From the NCBI GenBank assembly GCA_019114005.1, contig DXGH01000029.1, positions 1 through 42,240 of the forward strand: a stretch of DNA of 42,240 nt, in the 5' to 3' direction. This document shows, piece by piece, positions 22,790 to 32,594 of the stretch. The stretch is from Candidatus Acetatifactor stercoripullorum. Its GTDB lineage: Bacteria > Bacillota > Clostridia > Lachnospirales > Lachnospiraceae. Below the pieces are notes generated by a model. The model made no database searches. It saw only the letters and a list, made by a program, of their open reading frames with translations, and was not told the DNA's origin. How positions within the stretch are numbered: the stretch's first letter is position 1; every line of letters begins with the position of its first letter. Position numbers and translations under genes: made by a program.

Positions 22790-23515
22790 TTGGAGAATAT
22801 GGAAAAAAAATCCCTGATCGATGTGGCTTATAGGGAAATACGGGACAGGATACTGAGCTTTGAACTTACGCCTGGACAGGCGGCGTCGGATTTTGCCATT
22901 GCAAAGCAGCTGCAGATGAGCCGTACGCCGGTAAGGGAGGCGATTATGATGCTGCGCAGGGACGGACTGATAGAGCCCTCGGGAAAAGGGGGCGTGGTGG
23001 CTCCCATTAACGAGGAGGAAATAAAGGATCTTTATATTGCCAGAGAGGCTGTGGAATGCAAGGCACTGGATATTCTTATCGAGAACGGACTTATTACGGA
23101 CGAATTTATCGGAAAGCTGCGCAAATATAATCAAGAGGTAGAGCGCTATACCGACGAAAACAATATTCACCTGACCTTTGAGCCGGACGGGCGGCTTCAT
23201 CGGCTGATTGTGGAGGAAACAGGGAGCAGGCGGCTTACAGAGCAGATGGGCTTTTATGCCCTGCAAAATGACAGGCTGCGTTTTCTTACCCTGATCAGCA
23301 ACGGAAGGGCCAAGCTGGTTCCGGGAGAACATGAGGCGCTGATACGGGCGCTTGAGCAGCGCTCAGTAAAAAAGGCTATTGAGGCCATGCGGTGGCATCT
23401 GCATTATACCACCAATGAATATATAGCGGCTATCAAGCACTGGCCGGCCAATGAATGGATACCGGTGGTGAAGGCGATAGAAGCGGGAAGAACAGAGAAG
23501 AGAAATGAAGGCTAA
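22790..23515 (+). CDS. GntR family transcriptional regulator, FCD (FadR) subfamily
   Basis: 241 aa from a TTG at 22790, eight bases after AGGAGG; ATG at 22799 is the alternative but is too far from that site. The N-terminal winged helix shows YREIRDRILSFELTPGQAAS and MSRTPVREAIMMLRRDGLIE (residues ~12-65). The rest is an all-helical FCD ligand domain with Asp/His residues typical of metal and ligand binding (GRLHRLIVEETG, then HEALIRALEQ, and RWHLHY near the end). It probably senses a sugar acid or other product of the pathway and controls this locus; TGTCGACA at 16366 and 16413 are candidate sites. A TATAAT at 22749-22754 may give it an extra internal promoter. Confidence 0.92.
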   Translation: MENMEKKSLIDVAYREIRDRILSFELTPGQAASDFAIAKQLQMSRTPVREAIMMLRRDGLIEPSGKGGVVAPINEEEIKDLYIAREAVECKALDILIENGLITDEFIGKLRKYNQEVERYTDENNIHLTFEPDGRLHRLIVEETGSRRLTEQMGFYALQNDRLRFLTLISNGRAKLVPGEHEALIRALEQRSVKKAIEAMRWHLHYTTNEYIAAIKHWPANEWIPVVKAIEAGRTEKRNEG

Positions 23516-24641
23516 AGAAGCAATGGAGGCGCTGCCGGAGTACTTTCAGGGGCTTTTACAAAGCTCCTCGGCACAAAGGCCCGCCTGGAATATGGAGATG
23601 ATACGAAGCGGCGCTTCAAACGTGTGGAGCTACGTAGACGCCTGCATGATTGCGGCGGCGCTTGCACTGTATGAAATAAATGGAGATCGAAGATACCTTA
23701 CGTTTGCGGATGAGTTTCTGGACTGGTACGTGGAGTCCGATGGGAGCATACGTACCTACTACATGGGAGAATGGAACATAGACAATATCTGTCCGGGGAA
23801 AAATTTATTTCCGCTGCTTCAGTATACAGGAAAGGAAAAGTACCAGAAAGCGATTTTTCTTTTGCAGAAGCAGCTGGAGCAGATGCCAAGAACCAAGGAG
23901 GGGAGCTTTTGGCATAAGGGGATTTATCCCTGGCAGGTGTGGCTGGACGGCCTGTTTATGGCCCAGCCCTTTTATATGAAATATGAGATGGAATACGGGG
24001 ACGGGCAGGGATGGAAGGATATCCTGCTGCAGTTTTCCAATGTCCAGAGGCTGATGAAGAAGGAAAACGGCCTGTATTTCCATGGGTATGACGAAAGCCG
24101 CAGCATGTACTGGGCCGATCCAAAAACTGGCTGCAGTCCCAACTGCTGGGGGCGGGCCGTTGGGTGGCTGATGGCGGCGCTTGCCGATGTGCTGGAGGCA
24201 TCTGGTCCGGATAAAAGCAAGGAGCTTAATGATTTTCTGGGCAGGATGGCCCTTGAACTGGTGCAGGCTCTTGCCCCCTGGCAGCAGGAGGACGGCATGT
24301 TTCTTCAGGTATTAGATATGCCTGAGGCGAAAGGAAACTACCCTGAGACCAGCGCTACGATGCTGATTGCTTATGGGATCTTGAAATGTATCCGGCTGGG
24401 GTATCTTCCTGCCGAATATCGCAGGATGGCCCAAAGAGCCTTTGAGGGCACGGTGCAGCGTTACTTGACCAGGCAGGCGGATGGAAGCCTGAAGCTGGGA
24501 GGCATCTGCCTTGTAGCCGGTCTGGGCGGCGCTGCGCACAGGGATGGGAGCCTGAAATACTATTTTGGAGAGCCTGTGGTGGAAAATGAGGGAAAGGGCA
24601 TTGCCCCCCTTATGCTTTGTTATACGGAATTGATACGCTGA
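23505..24641 (+). CDS. GH105 unsaturated rhamnogalacturonyl/glucuronyl hydrolase
   Basis: 378 aa with an (alpha/alpha)6 barrel. YPWQVWLDGLFMAQPF places the catalytic Asp at residue 148, as in YteR-type GH105. WGRAVGWLMAALADVLE and ETSATMLIAYGILK are typical. There is no signal peptide. These enzymes remove the unsaturated uronic acid left by pectin lyases from the non-reducing end of oligosaccharides, giving 5-keto-4-deoxyuronate and, from rhamnogalacturonan disaccharides, rhamnose. The start overlaps the end of the GntR gene by 11 bp, so translation is coupled. It is the last gene of the operon. Its presence is the strongest sign that the locus uses lyase-cut rhamnogalacturonan made outside the cell or by other bacteria. 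Confidence 0.93.
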   Translation: MKAKEAMEALPEYFQGLLQSSSAQRPAWNMEMIRSGASNVWSYVDACMIAAALALYEINGDRRYLTFADEFLDWYVESDGSIRTYYMGEWNIDNICPGKNLFPLLQYTGKEKYQKAIFLLQKQLEQMPRTKEGSFWHKGIYPWQVWLDGLFMAQPFYMKYEMEYGDGQGWKDILLQFSNVQRLMKKENGLYFHGYDESRSMYWADPKTGCSPNCWGRAVGWLMAALADVLEASGPDKSKELNDFLGRMALELVQALAPWQQEDGMFLQVLDMPEAKGNYPETSATMLIAYGILKCIRLGYLPAEYRRMAQRAFEGTVQRYLTRQADGSLKLGGICLVAGLGGAAHRDGSLKYYFGEPVVENEGKGIAPLMLCYTELIR

Positions 24642-24649
24642 CCCGACAA

Positions 24650-24691
24650 GCATGGCCGGCTGCAGAAAATAGACTGCAGTCGGCTTTTTTC
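24650..24691. terminator. Bidirectional terminator between GH105 gene and pyrG
   Basis: GCCGGCTGCAG pairs with CTGCAGTCGGC around an 8-base loop, followed by TTTTTT on the + strand. It sits between the convergent operons and may serve pyrG as well. Confidence 0.85.
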
Positions 24692-24700
24692 CACAGCTAT

Positions 24701-26311
24701 TTATTTTCCATGCTTATTCTTTAAAGCGGCGGCGATAAATCCCTTAAACAGGGGATGGGGCCTGTTGGGACGGGATTTCAGCTCGGGATGTCCCTGGGTG
24801 GCCACAAAGAAGGGATGCTCTGTGAGCTCGCACATTTCCACGATACGTCCGTCGGGCGAGGTGCCGGAAAGGCGCAGGCCGTGCTCCGTGAGCACACTGC
24901 GGAAATCGTTGTTCACCTCATAGCGGTGACGGTGCCTTTCGTATATGGTTTCCTCCCCGTATAATTCGTAAGCCTTAGAAGTTTTGTCCAGCACACATGG
25001 ATAGGCTCCCAGCCTTAAGGTGCCGCCGATATCCTCAACCCCGTTCTGGTCCGGCATCAGGGCGATCACCGGATGGGTGGTGGAAGGGTTCAGCTCTACG
25101 CTGTGGGCGTCGCTAAAGCCAACTACATTGCGGGCGTATTCCACGATAGTCAGCTGCATGCCAAGGCACAGGCCCAGGAAAGGCTTATTGTGGGTTCTGG
25201 CGTACTGGATGGCGATAATTTTCCCCTCGATGCCCCGGGAGCCGAAGCCGCCGGGCACAAGAATCCCGTTGCAGTCTCCCAAAAGCTCCTCAGCGTTTTC
25301 CTCGGTGACAGTCTCTGAGTCGATCCATTTGATGTTCACTGTGGTGTGATTGGTGATTCCTCCGTGCTTTAAAGCCTCCACCACACTGATGTAGGCGTCG
25401 TGCAAGGATACATACTTTCCAACCAGAGCGATCTTTACCTCGTCTGTGGGATGGCGCAGGTCGTTTACCATAGTGGTCCAATCCGTAAGATCGGGCTCGG
25501 GACATTCCAGGTGCAGGCATTCGCAGGCAACCTGGGCCAGATGCTCCTTTTCCATGGCAAGGGGGGCCTCATAGAGATATTCCACATCCAGGTTCTGCAG
25601 CACACGGCTGCTGGGAACATTACAAAATAACGCAATTTTATCCTTGATTGCCTGGTTCAGGGCATGCTCGCTTCGGCAGACGATAATATCCGGCTGGATA
25701 CCCATGCCCTGCAGGTCCTTTACGCTTGCCTGGGTGGGCTTCGTCTTCAGCTCCTGGGAGCATTTCAGGTAAGGAATCAGAGTAACGTGTATCAAAATAG
25801 CGTTCTCATGGCCCACCTCGTGCTGAAACTGACGGATGGATTCCAAAAAGGGCTGACTTTCAATATCGCCAACGGTTCCCCCTACCTCAATGATGGCGAT
25901 GCGGGTGTCCGGGTCGGTAAAGTTGCGGTAAAAGCGGCTTTTGATTTCATTGGTGATGTGGGGAATCACCTGAACGGTGCCTCCGCCGTAGTCGCCTCTG
26001 CGTTCCTTCTGCAGAACGGACCAATATACCTTTCCTGTGGTCACATTGGAGTTTTTGTCCAGGCTTTCATCAATGAATCTCTCGTAATGTCCCAAATCCA
26101 GGTCTGTTTCCGCTCCGTCATCAGTGACGAATACCTCCCCGTGCTGAATGGGATTCATGGTGCCCGGATCGATATTGATATAAGGGTCAAATTTCTGCAT
26201 GGTGACCTTATAGCCCCGGGCCTTCAAAAGCCTTCCCAGGGATGCGGCTGTGATACCCTTGCCCAGACCTGAGACAACGCCTCCTGTTACAAATACATAT
26301 TTTACTGACAT
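24701..26311 (-). CDS. pyrG: CTP synthase
   Basis: 536 aa, full length. It makes CTP from UTP using glutamine and ATP in the cytoplasm. The N-terminal synthetase domain starts [20 protein letters not shown], with the P-loop-like GKG, and continues with [12 protein letters not shown]. The C-terminal class I glutamine amidotransferase domain has FLGLCLGMQ (nucleophile Cys) and ends with the His/Glu pair near [19 protein letters not shown] lies six to seven bases before the ATG. A TATGAT box at 26333-26338 on the - strand suggests its own promoter after the DUF1846 terminator, though no clear -35 is present. Confidence 0.97.
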   Translation of the reverse strand: MSVKYVFVTGGVVSGLGKGITAASLGRLLKARGYKVTMQKFDPYINIDPGTMNPIQHGEVFVTDDGAETDLDLGHYERFIDESLDKNSNVTTGKVYWSVLQKERRGDYGGGTVQVIPHITNEIKSRFYRNFTDPDTRIAIIEVGGTVGDIESQPFLESIRQFQHEVGHENAILIHVTLIPYLKCSQELKTKPTQASVKDLQGMGIQPDIIVCRSEHALNQAIKDKIALFCNVPSSRVLQNLDVEYLYEAPLAMEKEHLAQVACECLHLECPEPDLTDWTTMVNDLRHPTDEVKIALVGKYVSLHDAYISVVEALKHGGITNHTTVNIKWIDSETVTEENAEELLGDCNGILVPGGFGSRGIEGKIIAIQYARTHNKPFLGLCLGMQLTIVEYARNVVGFSDAHSVELNPSTTHPVIALMPDQNGVEDIGGTLRLGAYPCVLDKTSKAYELYGEETIYERHRHRYEVNNDFRSVLTEHGLRLSGTSPDGRIVEMCELTEHPFFVATQGHPELKSRPNRPHPLFKGFIAAALKNKHGK

Positions 26312-26342
26312 AGTGCGACCTCCTTCTCATGAATCATACTGT

Positions 26343-26378
26343 AAAAAAAGAGAAAGAGACCCCGCAGGGAGCCTCTTT
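26343..26378 (-). terminator. Terminator after the DUF1846 gene
   Basis: On the - strand AAAGAG..TCCC pairs with GGG..CTCTTT around a short loop, then CTCTTTTTTT. It separates this gene from pyrG. Confidence 0.85.
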
Positions 26379-26408
26379 GCTCAAAATTTTTCTTTCGTTA
26401 TTATTTTA

Positions 26409-27893
26409 TTAGTTGTGGTAAAGCCTCTGGGATTGATAATCCGGCTCGCAGGTGAGGTTTATGCCCAGCTTTCGGAATACATTCATATCCACCTGGGATA
26501 AAATAACACTGGAATGCACCTCAGAGCCCTTCAGATTCTTTAACTGCTCAATGGCCTTTTTGGCTTTGTCATCTGTGGCAGCACAAATGGAAAGGGCGAT
26601 TAAAATTTCATCTGTGTGCAGCCTTGGGTTTTTATTGCCCAGATAGGTTACCTTCAAATCCTGAATGGGGCCAATGGCTGCGGGGGAAATTAACTGCACC
26701 TGATCCTCGATTCCCGCCAGAACCTTCAGCGCATTTAACAGCATTGCCGAGGAAGCGCCCAAAAGTGCGCTTGTCTTGCCGGTGATAATCTGTCCATTTG
26801 GAAGCTCTATGGCCGCTGCGGGCTCTCCGGTGGCCTCCGCCTTTACCTTTGCGGCGCTGACCACAGGCCTGTCCTCAATGGTGATGCCTGCCTGCTTCAT
26901 TAAAAGCTCAAGCTTATAAATCTGTTCCTCGTCGGCGTTTCCCTGACGCTTTTGGCATAAAACGCTGTAATATCTGCGGATAATCTCCTGATTGGACGCC
27001 TGCCGCACTGCTTCATCGTCAATGATGCCGAAGCCCGCCATATTAACACCCATGTCGGTGGGTGACTTGTAGGGACATTTCCCCATGATCTTTTCAAAGG
27101 TTGCGCTGAGCACAGGAAAAATTTCCACATCCCTGTTATAATTTACGGTGGTTTCACCGTAGGCCTCCAAATGGAAGGGATCAATCATATTCACATCGTT
27201 TAAATCTGCCGTTGCAGCCTCATAAGCCAGATTCACAGGGTGCTTTAAGGGCAGATTCCAGACGGGGAAGGTTTCATATTTGGCGTAGCCCGCCTGAATG
27301 CCCCGCTTGTATTCATGATACAGCTGTGAAAGGCAGGTGGCCATTTTTCCGCTGCCGGGTCCCGGAGCGGTGACCACCACCAAAGACCTTGTGGTTTCAA
27401 TATATTCGTTTCTCCCATAGCCCTCATCGCTTACGATAAAAGGAATGTTGGAGGGATAGCCGTCAATGGGATAATGACGGTAAACCTTCATGCCCAGAGA
27501 TTCCAATTTTTTCTGGTAGGCAATGGCGCTTGGCTGTCCGGCAAAGCGGGTGAGGCATACGCTTCCCACGTAAAGGCCGTATCCCCGAAAGGCGTCTATG
27601 AGCCGCAGTACATCCAGATCGTAGGTGATTCCCAAATCGGACCGAACCTTATTCTTTTCAATGTCTGCTGCGTTGATTACAATGACAATTTCAGCCTGAT
27701 CCTTTAACTGGGCCAGCATATTGATTTTGCTGTCGGGCTTGAAGCCTGGCAGCACTCTGGAAGCATGATAGTCGTCAAAAAGCTTTCCGCCGAATTCCAG
27801 GTAGAGCTTTCCCCCAAAGGCGGAAATGCGCTCCTTGATTTTTTCGGACTGCATTTTGAGATAGATATCGTTATCGAAGCCAATTTTTCCCAT
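26409..27893 (-). CDS. DUF1846 family protein
   Basis: 494 aa from the ATG at 27893, which has GGAG six bases upstream; an upstream in-frame start lacks one and makes the protein longer than the family. The sequence starts GKIGFDNDIYLKMQSEKI and contains KLYLEFGGKLFDDYHASRVL and VTAPGPGSGKMATCLSQLYH (a P-loop-like GPGSGK). Both are hallmarks of DUF1846, a family of uncharacterised nucleotide-binding-like proteins widespread in Firmicutes. Structures of relatives are known, but the reaction is not. A near-consensus promoter precedes it, and a terminator follows. Confidence 0.93.
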   Translation of the reverse strand: MGKIGFDNDIYLKMQSEKIKERISAFGGKLYLEFGGKLFDDYHASRVLPGFKPDSKINMLAQLKDQAEIVIVINAADIEKNKVRSDLGITYDLDVLRLIDAFRGYGLYVGSVCLTRFAGQPSAIAYQKKLESLGMKVYRHYPIDGYPSNIPFIVSDEGYGRNEYIETTRSLVVVTAPGPGSGKMATCLSQLYHEYKRGIQAGYAKYETFPVWNLPLKHPVNLAYEAATADLNDVNMIDPFHLEAYGETTVNYNRDVEIFPVLSATFEKIMGKCPYKSPTDMGVNMAGFGIIDDEAVRQASNQEIIRRYYSVLCQKRQGNADEEQIYKLELLMKQAGITIEDRPVVSAAKVKAEATGEPAAAIELPNGQIITGKTSALLGASSAMLLNALKVLAGIEDQVQLISPAAIGPIQDLKVTYLGNKNPRLHTDEILIALSICAATDDKAKKAIEQLKNLKGSEVHSSVILSQVDMNVFRKLGINLTCEPDYQSQRLYHN

Positions 27894-27932
27894 TTGGTTC
27901 TCCAATCCTTTTGTAAAAAACATCTATTTGTT

Positions 27933-27961
27933 ATCATACAAAAAAAATACTTTAAAATCAA
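27933..27961 (-). promoter_or_regulatory. Promoter of the DUF1846 gene
   Basis: On the - strand TTGATT (27956-27961), 17 bases, TATGAT (27933-27938), 39 bp before the start. Confidence 0.7.
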
Positions 27962-28025
27962 TGGCAAATGCTCTGGAATTTAAGAAAAGTTTTAGAGATA
28001 CCCGTTTTTTTTCATATTTACGCTA

Positions 28026-28054
28026 TTGATTTCTCAAAGGGTTCTCTCTATAAT
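28026..28054 (+). promoter_or_regulatory. Promoter of ftsH
   Basis: TTGATT (28026-28031), 17 bases, TATAAT (28049-28054). It diverges from the DUF1846 promoter and lies 85 bp before the chosen ftsH start. Confidence 0.75.
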
Positions 28055-28139
28055 AGAAGAAGCTTACTGCTGAATATCGAAAATGAGCAGATTACTTTTT
28101 ATAAAATGGTATAAACTAAAATCAGGAAATGGAGCTGCT

Positions 28140-30422
28140 ATGGATAATCATATGAATCAATACGACAACGGAGGGGGCTACAATAACGGTCGTGGGAACG
28201 GACAAAATGGAAACGGCTCAAATGGCGGCGGGCAGCCGCCCAGAAAACCCAGTATACTGATGCTGGTGCTGGCCGGATTAAGCACGGTTCTCATCGTGTT
28301 TATGCTGTGGAACCTGCTGTTTGGCAGTTCTACGGGAACCCAGAGCGTAAGCTATACAGACTTTCTGCAGTATCTGAATGAGGATCAGGTGGAGGCTGTG
28401 CAGGTGCAGAGCACTGGGGTTATTATTTTCACCCTGAAGCAGCAGGAAAGCGCCAGCGAGGAGAATATGCCTCAAAACGGATACGCCTTTTATATGTCTC
28501 AGTTCCCGGTACAGTATTCCACTGTGCTGATGGAGGATCTGGATACACTGACTGCCCGGCTGGAGGAGCACGGTGTGGACGGCACCCGTGTGCTTTCCGA
28601 CAATTCCGGCCGGATTATGGACATTTTGGTGTATGTGGTGCTGCCCGTGGTTCTGATGTGGATCCTTTTGGGCGTCATCTTCCGCAAGATGGGCGGAAGC
28701 GGCGGTCCCATGGGTGTGGGCAAGAGCAATGCCAAGGTCTATGTGCAGAAGGAGACAGGGGTAACCTTTAAGGATGTGGCAGGAGAGGATGAGGCAAAGG
28801 AATCTCTGGTAGAGGTGGTGGATTTTCTGCACAATCCGGGCAAATATTCTAAGATTGGTGCAAGACTGCCCAAGGGAGCGCTTCTGGTGGGTCCTCCCGG
28901 AACAGGTAAGACCCTGCTTGCCAAGGCGGTGGCTGGAGAAGCTCATGTTCCCTTTTTCTCCCTGACCGGTTCCGATTTTATAGAGCTTTATGTGGGCGTG
29001 GGCGCAAGCCGTGTTCGTGATCTGTTTAAGGAAGCCACCAAGAACGCGCCCTGCATTATCTTTATCGACGAGATCGATGCCATAGGCCGCAGCCGTGATT
29101 CCAAGTACGGCGGCGGAAACGAAGAGAGAGAGCAGACCTTAAATCAGCTTTTGTCTGAGATGGACGGCTTTGACAGCTCCAAGGGTATTTTGATTCTGGG
29201 TGCCACCAACAGACCGGAGATTTTGGACAAGGCCCTTCTGCGGCCGGGCCGTTTTGACCGCCGCATTATTGTGGATAAGCCGGATCTGAAGGGCCGTGTG
29301 GAGATATTGAAGGTACACTCCAAGGATGTAAAGATGGATGAGACGGTGGATCTGGATGCCATCGCCCTTGCCACCAGCGGCGCTGTTGGCTCCGATCTGG
29401 CCAATATGATCAACGAAGCCGCCATCAATGCGGTGAAGGAAGGCAGACAGTATGTAAACCAGCAGGATTTGTTCAACGCAGTAGAGCAGGTGCTGGTGGG
29501 CAAGGAAAAGAAGGATCGCATCATGAGCAAGGAGGAGAGAAAAATCGTCTCCTATCATGAGGTGGGACATGCGTTGATCAGCGCCCTTCAGAAAAATTCT
29601 GAGCCGGTGCAGAAAATTACCATTGTGCCTCGTACCATGGGAGCCCTGGGTTATGTGATGCACGTGCCGGAGGAGGAGAAATATCTCAATACGGAGGCGG
29701 AGCTTCGGGATATGCTTGTGGGTCTGGTAGGAGGCCGGGCGGCAGAGGAGATTGTCTTTGGAAACGTGACCACCGGAGCGGCCAACGATATAGAAAAAGC
29801 CACGGAGATTGCGCGCTCCATGATTACAAGATATGGAATGAGCAAGAAATTCGGACTGATGGGACTTGCAACCATAGAAAGCCAGTATCTGGAGGGCAGA
29901 GCGGCTTTAAACTGCAGCGATCAGACGGCGGCTGAGATCGACGCGGAGGTTGTGGAAATCTTAAAGGAGAGCTATGATAAGGCCCTTTCCCTGCTTCGGG
30001 AAAACAGAGAGCTTATGGATAAGCTGGCTGAATTCCTGATTGAGAAGGAAACCATTACAGGCAAGGAGTTTATGGAAATTTTCCGCCGGGAAAAGGGACT
30101 GCCCGAGCCGGAGGAAAAGAAATCCGGGGAAGAGGATGAGAAGTCTGTAAAGGAAGAGCAGAAGCAGCCAAAAGAGGAGCCGCAGGCTGCTCCTCAGGAA
30201 AAACAGCCGGAAATCCCTCAGGCGGCACAGCCTTCGGAGGAAGGCGGACAGGAGCCTGTAGAGGACACAAAACCGCAGGAAACGAAACCGGAGGACACAA
30301 AGCCAGAGGGCATAGAATCCCAGGAAGGAAAGGCGCGGGACGCAAATCCGGAGGAGACAGATAAGCCACAGGATAAGCAGGATCCATCGGTAGGACTCTT
30401 TTCCGGCGGAAAAGTGGATTGA
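28140..30422 (+). CDS. ftsH: ATP-dependent membrane zinc metalloprotease FtsH
   Basis: 760 aa from the ATG at 28140 (GGAG five bases upstream; an earlier ATG at 28083 has none). It degrades misfolded membrane and short-lived cytoplasmic proteins as a membrane-bound hexamer. Order: an Asn/Gly-rich cytoplasmic start (1-37), TM1 (38-61), a short outer domain, TM2 (~161-183), then the AAA module with Walker A GPPGTGKT (251-258), Walker [13 protein letters not shown] and the SRH region ([19 protein letters not shown]). The protease zinc site HEVGH begins at residue 473. The last ~100 residues are an extra Glu/Lys/Pro/Gln-rich low-complexity tail with repeats like KPEDTKPEG, longer than in classical FtsH (~610-650 aa). 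Confidence 0.97.
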   Translation: MDNHMNQYDNGGGYNNGRGNGQNGNGSNGGGQPPRKPSILMLVLAGLSTVLIVFMLWNLLFGSSTGTQSVSYTDFLQYLNEDQVEAVQVQSTGVIIFTLKQQESASEENMPQNGYAFYMSQFPVQYSTVLMEDLDTLTARLEEHGVDGTRVLSDNSGRIMDILVYVVLPVVLMWILLGVIFRKMGGSGGPMGVGKSNAKVYVQKETGVTFKDVAGEDEAKESLVEVVDFLHNPGKYSKIGARLPKGALLVGPPGTGKTLLAKAVAGEAHVPFFSLTGSDFIELYVGVGASRVRDLFKEATKNAPCIIFIDEIDAIGRSRDSKYGGGNEEREQTLNQLLSEMDGFDSSKGILILGATNRPEILDKALLRPGRFDRRIIVDKPDLKGRVEILKVHSKDVKMDETVDLDAIALATSGAVGSDLANMINEAAINAVKEGRQYVNQQDLFNAVEQVLVGKEKKDRIMSKEERKIVSYHEVGHALISALQKNSEPVQKITIVPRTMGALGYVMHVPEEEKYLNTEAELRDMLVGLVGGRAAEEIVFGNVTTGAANDIEKATEIARSMITRYGMSKKFGLMGLATIESQYLEGRAALNCSDQTAAEIDAEVVEILKESYDKALSLLRENRELMDKLAEFLIEKETITGKEFMEIFRREKGLPEPEEKKSGEEDEKSVKEEQKQPKEEPQAAPQEKQPEIPQAAQPSEEGGQEPVEDTKPQETKPEDTKPEGIESQEGKARDANPEETDKPQDKQDPSVGLFSGGKVD

Positions 30423-30454
30423 TAAAAAAGGAGAGCAGCGCGAAGCTGCTTGGA

Positions 30455-30490
30455 GAGACGGCACAGCCTGGAGCGGCGCCGTCTCTTTTT
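30455..30490 (+). terminator. Terminator after ftsH
   Basis: GAGACGGC (30455-30462) pairs with GCCGTCTC (30478-30485), followed by TTTTT. Confidence 0.88.
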
Positions 30491-30497
30491 GCATAAC

Positions 30498-30526
30498 TTG
30501 AACAGTTTCCCCATCCTTGCTATAAT
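30498..30526 (+). promoter_or_regulatory. Promoter of uvrC
   Basis: TTGAAC (30498-30503), 17 bases, TATAAT (30521-30526), about 70 bp before the uvrC start. Confidence 0.75.
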
Positions 30527-30598
30527 GAAAAAAATTTGGATGATGCAGCTGAATGGAAATAGAAGCCAGGAAATACAGGCAGTATAAAGAGGTCGGAT

Positions 30599-32479
30599 AT
30601 GTTTCAGATAGAGGAAGAATTAAAAAAGCTCCCCCATAAGCCGGGAGTGTATATCATGAGAGATGACAGAGACGTCATTTTGTATGTGGGGAAGGCTGTG
30701 GACCTGTACAACAGAGTGCGGTCTTATTTTCGGGAGAATATCGGCAGGGGCCCCATGATCGACAAAATGGTGTCCTTAATCGCGAGGTTTGAGTATATTG
30801 TGACGGATTCGGAGCTGGAGGCCTTGGTGCTGGAGAATAATCTGATCAAGGAGAATTCCCCCAAGTACAACACTCTTTTAAAGGATGACAAGACCTATCC
30901 TTATATCAAGGTGACTGTGGGGGAGGAATATCCCAGAATTCTGTTTTCCAGAACCATGAAAAAGGATAAGTCAAAATATTTTGGCCCCTATTCCAGCGCT
31001 TCAGCGGTGAAGGATACCATTGAGCTGCTGAACAAGCTGTTTTTTCTTCGGACCTGTAACCGAAGTCTGCCCAGAGATATCGGTAAGGACAGACCCTGCC
31101 TGAATTATCATATCAAGCAGTGCCTGGCTCCCTGCCAGGGCTATGTGAGCAAGGAGCAGTACAGAGAGCAGGTGGATGCCGCCCTGGAATTTTTAAACGG
31201 CAATTACAATGTAATTTTAAAGGACTTGGAAGAGAAAATGAAAAGCGCTGCAGAGGCTATGGCCTTTGAGGAGGCTGCAAGGTACAGAGACCTTTACAAC
31301 AGCGTCAGACAGGTGGCCCAGAAGCAGAAAATCACAGAGGGCGTGGGGGAGGATAAGGATATCATTGCGCTCTATCAGGATGAGACGGAGGCTGTGGTGC
31401 AGGTATTTTTTGTACGGGACGGAAAGCTCATCAGAAGAGAGCACTATTATATGACAAATGTGTCAGAAAACAGCAAGCCGGGCATTCTGGAGGATTTTGT
31501 GAAGCAGTTTTATGCGGGAACCCCCTTTATCCCAAGGGAGCTGATGCTGCAGTATGAGATCGCCGATGGAAAACTGATTGAAAAATGGCTCAGCGACAGG
31601 CGGGGAAGCCGGGTGTATCTGCGGGTGCCCAAAATAGGCAGCAAGGAAAAGCTGGTGGAGCTGGCCGCCCAAAACGCAAAGCTTATTTTGAATCAGGACA
31701 GGGAGAAGCTAAAGCGGGAGGAGGGCAGAACCATCGGCGCGGTGAAGGAGATCGCGTCGCTTCTGGGCCTTTCCGGCATTGACAGGATGGAAGCCTATGA
31801 TATTTCCAATATCAATGGCTTTGAAAACGTAGGCTCCATGGTGGTATATGAAAAGGGCAGGCCCAAACGCAGTGATTACCGGAAATTTAAAATAAAAAGT
31901 GTGTCCGGGCCTGACGACTACGCTTGTATGCGTGAGGTGCTTACCAGGCGCTTTCTCCACGGCATGGAGGAAAGCCGCCTGCTGCAGGAAAAGGATATGG
32001 ATCAGGAGTATGGGAGCTTTACGAAATTTCCGGATCTTCTGCTCATGGATGGAGGCCGGGGACAGGTGAATATCGCCCTGTCGGTGCTGAAGGAGCTTAA
32101 CATTTCCATTCCGGTGTGCGGTATGGTGAAGGATGATAACCACAGAACCAGAGGGCTTTATTTTAACAATGTGGAGCTTCCCATAGACACCCGCTCCGAG
32201 GGCTTTAAGCTGATTACCAGGATTCAGGACGAGGCTCACAGATTTGCCATTGAATACCATCGTTCCCTGCGCAGCAAGGGACAGGTAAAGTCTGTTCTGG
32301 ATGACATTCCGGGAGTAGGCCCGGCCAGAAGAAAGGCCCTGATGAGACATTTTAAGTCTCTGGAGGATATCGGAAAAGCCTCTGTGGAGGAGCTTTTGCA
32401 GCTTCCGGAGATGAACCGGGGCAGTGCGGAGGCGGTGTATGCTTTTTTTCACAAAACAGAGGACGTTTCTGAAAAATGA
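30599..32479 (+). CDS. uvrC: Excinuclease ABC subunit C
   Basis: 626 aa. It makes the two incisions in nucleotide excision repair after UvrAB loading. The N-terminal GIY-YIG nuclease is visible ([20 protein letters not shown]). [27 protein letters not shown] is the Cys-rich segment typical of UvrC. The UvrB-interacting UVR motif is at ~205-240 ([20 protein letters not shown]). The C-terminal RNase H-like nuclease holds [20 protein letters not shown] and [15 protein letters not shown], and the helix-hairpin-helix is [18 protein letters not shown]. Length and domains are complete. The ribosome binding site (AGAGG) is modest. Confidence 0.96.
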   Translation: MFQIEEELKKLPHKPGVYIMRDDRDVILYVGKAVDLYNRVRSYFRENIGRGPMIDKMVSLIARFEYIVTDSELEALVLENNLIKENSPKYNTLLKDDKTYPYIKVTVGEEYPRILFSRTMKKDKSKYFGPYSSASAVKDTIELLNKLFFLRTCNRSLPRDIGKDRPCLNYHIKQCLAPCQGYVSKEQYREQVDAALEFLNGNYNVILKDLEEKMKSAAEAMAFEEAARYRDLYNSVRQVAQKQKITEGVGEDKDIIALYQDETEAVVQVFFVRDGKLIRREHYYMTNVSENSKPGILEDFVKQFYAGTPFIPRELMLQYEIADGKLIEKWLSDRRGSRVYLRVPKIGSKEKLVELAAQNAKLILNQDREKLKREEGRTIGAVKEIASLLGLSGIDRMEAYDISNINGFENVGSMVVYEKGRPKRSDYRKFKIKSVSGPDDYACMREVLTRRFLHGMEESRLLQEKDMDQEYGSFTKFPDLLLMDGGRGQVNIALSVLKELNISIPVCGMVKDDNHRTRGLYFNNVELPIDTRSEGFKLITRIQDEAHRFAIEYHRSLRSKGQVKSVLDDIPGVGPARRKALMRHFKSLEDIGKASVEELLQLPEMNRGSAEAVYAFFHKTEDVSEK

Positions 32480-32512
32480 CAGAATTTTAAACAAACCCCC
32501 CACTTTTTTTTA

Positions 32513-32541
32513 TTGTTGCTTTTCAAAAGGGAAATTATAAT
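32513..32541 (+). promoter_or_regulatory. Predicted promoter of the second transporter operon
   Basis: TTGTTG (32513-32518), 17 bases, TATAAT (32536-32541). The weak -35 suits an activator-dependent promoter, such as one driven by the response regulator at 37783. No clear repeat for such an activator was found by eye. Confidence 0.55.
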
Positions 32542-32594
32542 AAAACTATCAAAAAACAGCGCGCGCACCACACAAGATAACAGGAGGAGCAAAA

